DNA of 64,000 bases, taken from DASYXZ01 sp035946625. GTDB taxonomy: Bacteria; Acidobacteriota; Terriglobia; UBA7540. The notes below the pieces were generated by a model. It was given only the letters and a program-made list of their open reading frames with translations. It did not search any database and was not told the DNA's origin. Made by a program: the position numbers and the translations under genes. Positions 60,150 through 64,000 of the stretch are shown here, in pieces (position 1 is the first letter of the stretch; each line of letters starts with the position of its first letter). The stretch covers positions 1 to 64,000 of the forward strand of contig DASYZE010000074.1 of the NCBI GenBank assembly GCA_035946625.1. The letters run 5' to 3'.

Positions 60150-60938
60150 ATGCGGGCTCTCGATAACCGGATCGCCCTTGTCACGGGCTCGGCTCGTGGC
60201 ATTGGCAGAGGTATCGCAGCTCGATTGGCTCGGGATGGCGCCACGGTCATGGTCGCTGACGCTCTCGCTGACCGGGCCGAGCAAACTGCCGAGGAGATCA
60301 GAAAGGCCGGAGGCCAGGCGAAATCCTTTCGTCTGGATGTGACGGACAGCACTGAGGTCGAGCGCGCGTTCGCGTCCGTCATTAAGGATTATGGTCGCCT
60401 GGAAATTCTCGTGAATAACGCCGGCGTGCACCTGGTGAAGCCCATCACCGATTACACGGACGACGACTGGAGTTATGTATTTAACGTCAACGCGCGCGGC
60501 GTTTTTTATTGTCTCCGGGCCGCCGCTCGATACATGAAGGAGCAGCGCTGGGGCCGCATCGTGAATATTGTCACCATCCTATCGGGAACGCCCTATTCGT
60601 CAGTGTACGAAGCCTCCAAACACGCGGTCATGGGTCTAACGAAGTGCCTTATGTATGAGCTCGCGCCTTACGGCATCACGGTCAACGCCGTCTCGCCCGG
60701 CGCAGTTGACACCGACCTCCTACAAAAGGGGATCCGGGAAAAAGCGCTGTCGTCAGGAATGACGGTGGAGGAGATCTATTCCCAGATTGCCGCCACAACA
60801 CCACTCGGACGGCTCTGCACGCCGGAAGATGTGGCCGCCGCCGTGGCCTTCTTTGTCTCACCCGACGGGGGCTATGTAACCGGCGAGATCATCCACGCGA
60901 CGGGTGGAACTTTTCATCAAAACCTGGGTCGGAAATGA
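60150..60938 (+). CDS. Short-chain dehydrogenase/reductase (copy 2)
   Basis: A 262-residue SDR starting one base after the GH106 stop, with GGAGAAT at the junction. IALVTGSARGIGRGIAARLARDGAT (cofactor), EILVNNAGVHL, IVNIVTILSG (Ser-like region, here T), the YxxxK motif YEASKHA, and the C-terminal GYVTGEIIHATGG. The Ser of the usual S-Y-K triad appears as VTILSG, so it is present at the expected distance. Together with copy 1, it fits the two dehydrogenation steps of a non-phosphorylative deoxyhexose pathway. It differs clearly from copy 1 in sequence. Confidence 0.87.
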   Translation: MRALDNRIALVTGSARGIGRGIAARLARDGATVMVADALADRAEQTAEEIRKAGGQAKSFRLDVTDSTEVERAFASVIKDYGRLEILVNNAGVHLVKPITDYTDDDWSYVFNVNARGVFYCLRAAARYMKEQRWGRIVNIVTILSGTPYSSVYEASKHAVMGLTKCLMYELAPYGITVNAVSPGAVDTDLLQKGIREKALSSGMTVEEIYSQIAATTPLGRLCTPEDVAAAVAFFVSPDGGYVTGEIIHATGGTFHQNLGRK

Positions 60939-60967
60939 CCTCCGCCGCTCATGGGTGTTTCGCGCCT

Positions 60968-62005
60968 TCACATGCTCCCCGCTCCCGCGAACCCTAACAG
61001 GACGACAGATAGTATCAGCACTCCAACACCTATCCATAGAAAGTGCATGGCGCGGCGACCAGCGTGTTTCCACTCCCCAACCAAGAAACCGCAGCCCGTG
61101 GAGGCGATGATCATCACTGCATTCCACGTGGCCCACCCGAGCGACGGGCCAAGTTCGCCCAGGCGATCTCCTGCCACACCGTAGAGCAGGGTTCCGCCCA
61201 GCCACATCACCGCCATGATCAGGGCCAGCGCCCAGTGCCCCATTGCACCCCTCCTCCAGTAATGCGGCCAGCTCTTATTGCGTTGGAGTAGGAAAATACA
61301 GTAACCCGCGTTGGGAATTAAGCCACAGCCAAGTATCACCATCCATACAACATTCAAGGCCGCGTCCGGAGTCGCGCCGGCGCGGCCCGCAGCCTGCGTG
61401 ACGGGACCGCTAAAGGCATATCCAAAATTGAACATTGCAGAGAGTATTCCCGACATCACACATATTGCGAGCGCCTTGGTCAGCGGTTTCCTCGGATCAG
61501 TGGTAGCGGGCGCGTCTAAGACTGCCCGCTCCCGAAGGTGGCCGGCGTACCCGCAGATGGCAACTCCAACAATCGTAATCAACGTGGCAAGTACAATCAG
61601 TTTGCCGCGGGATTCCGCAAGCACGCCAGGCGAGAGGATTGCCATGGGGATGAGTGTTCCCAGGGCATCAATCAGCCCGGTCATGACGCTCATGCCCAGC
61701 GCCATGCCGGCATACTCAATGCCGAGTCCGAAAAATACGGCGCCCATGCCCCATCCGAAGCCAAAGAGGCCGACTCGAAGCGTCGCCGCCGGCGGCGCAG
61801 AACGCAAGGCATCAAGGAAGTGCGAGGGGGTGGCCAGAATCATCGCCAGGGGAAGAACCAGGAAAGCAAGCACGGAGTAGCTGAGCCAGATATTTTCCCA
61901 CTTCCATTTCCGAGCGTAGCCCATGGGGAGCGCAAATGCTCCTTGCAGGATCCCGGCAATCAGTATCCAGACGATTACCAAACCAGTATTGGATGCAGCG
62001 CTCAT
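60968..62005 (-). CDS. rhaT: L-rhamnose/proton symporter RhaT-type permease
   Basis: A 345-residue protein with about ten TM helices in the DMT/RhaT layout: SNTGLVIVWILIAGILQGAFALPMGYARKWKWENIWLSYSVLAFLVLPLAM, FGFGWGMGAVFFGLGIEYAGMALGMSVMTGLIDALGTLIP, GILSAMFNFGYAFSGPVTQAAG, and GHWALALIMAVMWLGGTLLYG. GYARKWKWENIW and the FGFGWG/GLGIEYAG motifs are those of RhaT. RhaT imports L-rhamnose with protons, in agreement with the GH106 enzymes. Its ATG overlaps the stop of the upstream TPR gene (ATGA, 62002-62005), so its translation is coupled to that protein. Confidence 0.9.
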   Translation of the reverse strand: MSAASNTGLVIVWILIAGILQGAFALPMGYARKWKWENIWLSYSVLAFLVLPLAMILATPSHFLDALRSAPPAATLRVGLFGFGWGMGAVFFGLGIEYAGMALGMSVMTGLIDALGTLIPMAILSPGVLAESRGKLIVLATLITIVGVAICGYAGHLRERAVLDAPATTDPRKPLTKALAICVMSGILSAMFNFGYAFSGPVTQAAGRAGATPDAALNVVWMVILGCGLIPNAGYCIFLLQRNKSWPHYWRRGAMGHWALALIMAVMWLGGTLLYGVAGDRLGELGPSLGWATWNAVMIIASTGCGFLVGEWKHAGRRAMHFLWIGVGVLILSVVLLGFAGAGSM

Positions 62006-64000
62006 GGGCGGTTTCCCAGGGCGCCTGGGGAGGGCGAGGAAATTATGCGTTCTACCGGGTCGGCGGCCTCCTGTTGCTCGCGTGCCTTCACCTTCTGGAA
62101 CTGTTGGTAGGCTTTAATGGATTTGTCCTGGAGGGATAGATGATGATAGACGCTCGCAAGATTGTAAAAGGCGGCCGGGAGGTTCGGGTTGAGTCGAACG
62201 GCTATTTCCAGTTGCTTCCGTGCATCGACATAGTCTTGCATCCGCGCATAGAGAGAGCCCAGGTTGAGGTGAGTTAGGGCGTAGGAAGAATCCAGGCGTT
62301 GGGAAAGTAGCATTTCACGAAGTGCCACGGTATCGTCACCCAGCCGGCTCATCAGGATGCCGTAATGAAGGTGGTAGTAAGAGTTTTCGGGCTCCATCTG
62401 AATCGCGCGTTCGAAGTGGCGCTGGGATTCATCGGTCCGGGACAAGACCTCATCGACCACCGCCAGCATGAATTCAGCCTTGCTATACTTCGAATCCAGC
62501 TTGAGGGCGGCTTTAAAATGCCGCTCGGCCCTGTTGTAGTAATCGTCCTCGTTGAAGTACACGCCCAACGCGCAGAAGCTCATCCCGATGAGATACAGTG
62601 GGACCGGCGACCCGGGATCGAGCTTTTGGGCATTTACGTATGCTTGAATGGCCGAAACCTGGTCACCAAATTCCTGGAAAAACGAACCTTGAGTGATAAA
62701 ATACCGGGCTTGCCCGGGGTCCTTCTTGATGGCGAGACCGATTGCAGTCAGGGCATCAGCATTCTTGTGCTCCAAGGCAAGCGCTCTGCTCTTCAGTTCC
62801 AGATAATCAGGACTGTCCCGCACTGTAGGGTCGGTCACTTTGCTGAGCGCGCTTGAAGCGCAAGCGGCATTGTGGCTTTCCAGGCATTGCCGAGCCTCAG
62901 CGAGTGGATGCGCGCCATTGTCGGGCGAGCTTCCATTGACAACCGTCGCATTTTCGGGCGCGGCCATTTCGGCCTGAATCAAAACATCGGAAGTCTTGAC
63001 TTCGGCATTGGTCGGATTGTTCCGGCGCCCAAGCGTCTCGGCAACGCCGGCCTCCTGCCGGGCTTCGCGTTCCCGGCCCGTCTGGGTAAGGAGTCGCGCA
63101 AGCTGAGCATGCAGGGCTGCTTCCTTGGGAAATCGCTTGATTCCTTCCCGCAGAGTGTGTTCCTCCGCCTCCAGGCCGCCAGCGCTAAATTGGGCAACAG
63201 CGAGTTCCCGGTACGCCAAGGCGGTAGTGGGTTCGCGCGCGACCGCCTGTTCCAGGAAAGGGATGGCGTCAGAGGTTTTGCCAAGCCGATGAAGGGCGGC
63301 ACCCAAGTACAGATAAGCGTCCGAGAATCCGGGGTCGATTGCGATTTCTCTTCTGAAGTAAACAGCCGCCTTGGAGTAGTCGGCCCGCTTAAAGGCGATG
63401 TAACCAAGTTGAAACTGGAGGACCGGGAGGTTGGGATCCTGTTTCAGCGCCTGTTGATACTCGGACTCCGCACTCGAATCTTCGCTGCGCGAAAGGTGAG
63501 CGTCCCCGAGCAGCACATGAAGCCAGGACGAATTCGGAAAACGCTCGTTAAAGTTGGCGAAATCCCGCATTCCAGAATCCTTATCATCCAAAGCGTGGTC
63601 TTGCTCGATCAGTACATAGTAAACGTAAGGATCAGGGTATCCCGACTCGATCGCCTTCGAAAAAGCCTCTCTTGCCCGCTGGTGATCGCCCAAACCGCGA
63701 TACGCCATTCCGAGGTAGAACTGGTTTGCGCCCGAGGGTTTAAGCCGCTTCAGTCCTTCCAATGCTTCGCGCGCTTTCCCACTCGCAAGCAGGGCAACTG
63801 CGAGGTTGAGCTTCAGCTTCGGGCTATTCGGGTCAACCCTTAACCCGCGCTTGATCCAGACCAGTGCAGCCTCCACATAATGGCTCTCAAGCAGCATCGA
63901 CGAATACTCTTTATACAGGTCCCCGTCCGATGGGCAAAGCTGAATAGCGCTCTGAAACGCGGCGCCACGATCCTTGTACGGGCTGGCCGTATTGTTCGCA
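62002..64000 (-). CDS. Large tetratricopeptide-repeat protein, start beyond the window edge (partial)
   Basis: The frame is open to the end of the window (codons ANNTASPYKDRGAAFQ... precede the first Met at 63897), so the 5' end is missing. The visible 660 residues carry at least fifteen TPR units, for example GMAYRGLGDHQRAREAFSKAI, WLHVLLGDAHLSRSEDSSAE, LQFQLGYIAFKRADYSKAAVYF, DAYLYLGAALHRLGKTSDAIPFL and LTHLNLGSLYARMQDYVDARKQLEI. A linker with many Glu/Asn residues (about 63020-62860) separates two TPR blocks. The stop is coupled to rhaT by an ATGA overlap, so the two are one operon. Similar large TPR proteins of Acidobacteriota are usually exported; their role here is unknown. Confidence 0.85.
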   Translation of the reverse strand, partial: ANNTASPYKDRGAAFQSAIQLCPSDGDLYKEYSSMLLESHYVEAALVWIKRGLRVDPNSPKLKLNLAVALLASGKAREALEGLKRLKPSGANQFYLGMAYRGLGDHQRAREAFSKAIESGYPDPYVYYVLIEQDHALDDKDSGMRDFANFNERFPNSSWLHVLLGDAHLSRSEDSSAESEYQQALKQDPNLPVLQFQLGYIAFKRADYSKAAVYFRREIAIDPGFSDAYLYLGAALHRLGKTSDAIPFLEQAVAREPTTALAYRELAVAQFSAGGLEAEEHTLREGIKRFPKEAALHAQLARLLTQTGREREARQEAGVAETLGRRNNPTNAEVKTSDVLIQAEMAAPENATVVNGSSPDNGAHPLAEARQCLESHNAACASSALSKVTDPTVRDSPDYLELKSRALALEHKNADALTAIGLAIKKDPGQARYFITQGSFFQEFGDQVSAIQAYVNAQKLDPGSPVPLYLIGMSFCALGVYFNEDDYYNRAERHFKAALKLDSKYSKAEFMLAVVDEVLSRTDESQRHFERAIQMEPENSYYHLHYGILMSRLGDDTVALREMLLSQRLDSSYALTHLNLGSLYARMQDYVDARKQLEIAVRLNPNLPAAFYNLASVYHHLSLQDKSIKAYQQFQKVKAREQQEAADPVERIISSPSPGALGNRP

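Overview
The window reads as a chromosomal segment of a GC-rich, heterotrophic member of the Acidobacteriota, probably a soil metagenome-assembled genome. The case rests on an acidobacterial-type duplicated permease, two Oar-like TonB receptors with an N-terminal carboxypeptidase-regulatory domain, a serine/threonine kinase with a polytopic membrane tail, many exported TPR proteins, and GTAG-bounded REP-like palindromes. Lineage is inferred from gene content only; no rRNA gene is present.

Layout. 0.1-1.7 kb: a transposase and its translationally coupled DUF6788 partner. 1.9-10.4 kb: an exported TPR protein, a DUF2007-like protein, an exported N-acyl-D-amino-acid deacylase, a large TonB receptor (minus strand), a solitary MazF-like toxin and an exported protein of unknown function. 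10.6-17.3 kb: uvrA carrying a perfect palindrome inside its reading frame, an operon of three exported proteins beginning with a TPR protein, a SprT-like metallopeptidase, and a VapB antitoxin followed by a 16-codon stump of VapC. 17.4-23.6 kb (minus strand): an MacB/FtsX-type permease, a membrane Ser/Thr kinase and a FliA/WhiG-type sigma factor. 23.6-24.6 kb: a gene-free stretch holding a cluster of GTYCC-N5-GGRAC dyads.

25.1-35.7 kb is a near-complete reductive pyrimidine catabolism locus. PreT/PreA reduce uracil or thymine, dihydropyrimidinase opens the ring, and beta-ureidopropionase releases beta-alanine. A class III aminotransferase and an aldehyde dehydrogenase can take the product to a CoA- or acid-level intermediate, and an NCS1 permease imports the base. 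One unrelated gene of unknown function sits inside the locus. 35.7-40.0 kb is a minus-strand oxidative sugar cluster: one GMC flavoprotein, two Tat-exported gluconate-dehydrogenase-subunit-3-like proteins and a Tat-exported TIM-barrel isomerase. A tRNA-Val(GAC) follows at 40.2 kb, then a decayed SNF2-type helicase.

41.8-64 kb is the most unusual part: a rhamnoside-utilisation locus. It contains two closely similar GH106-type alpha-L-rhamnosidase-like enzymes, a TonB receptor, an XRE-cupin regulator, a RhaT-type rhamnose transporter translationally coupled to a large TPR protein, an enolase-superfamily dehydratase, two SDR dehydrogenases, a FucI-like isomerase, a metallo-beta-lactamase-fold protein that lacks the metal motif, a cysteine-rich protein of unknown function, and E1-beta/E1-alpha/free-lipoyl-domain genes with no E2 or E3. 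This combination fits a non-phosphorylative rhamnose (or related deoxysugar) pathway that does not match a textbook route.
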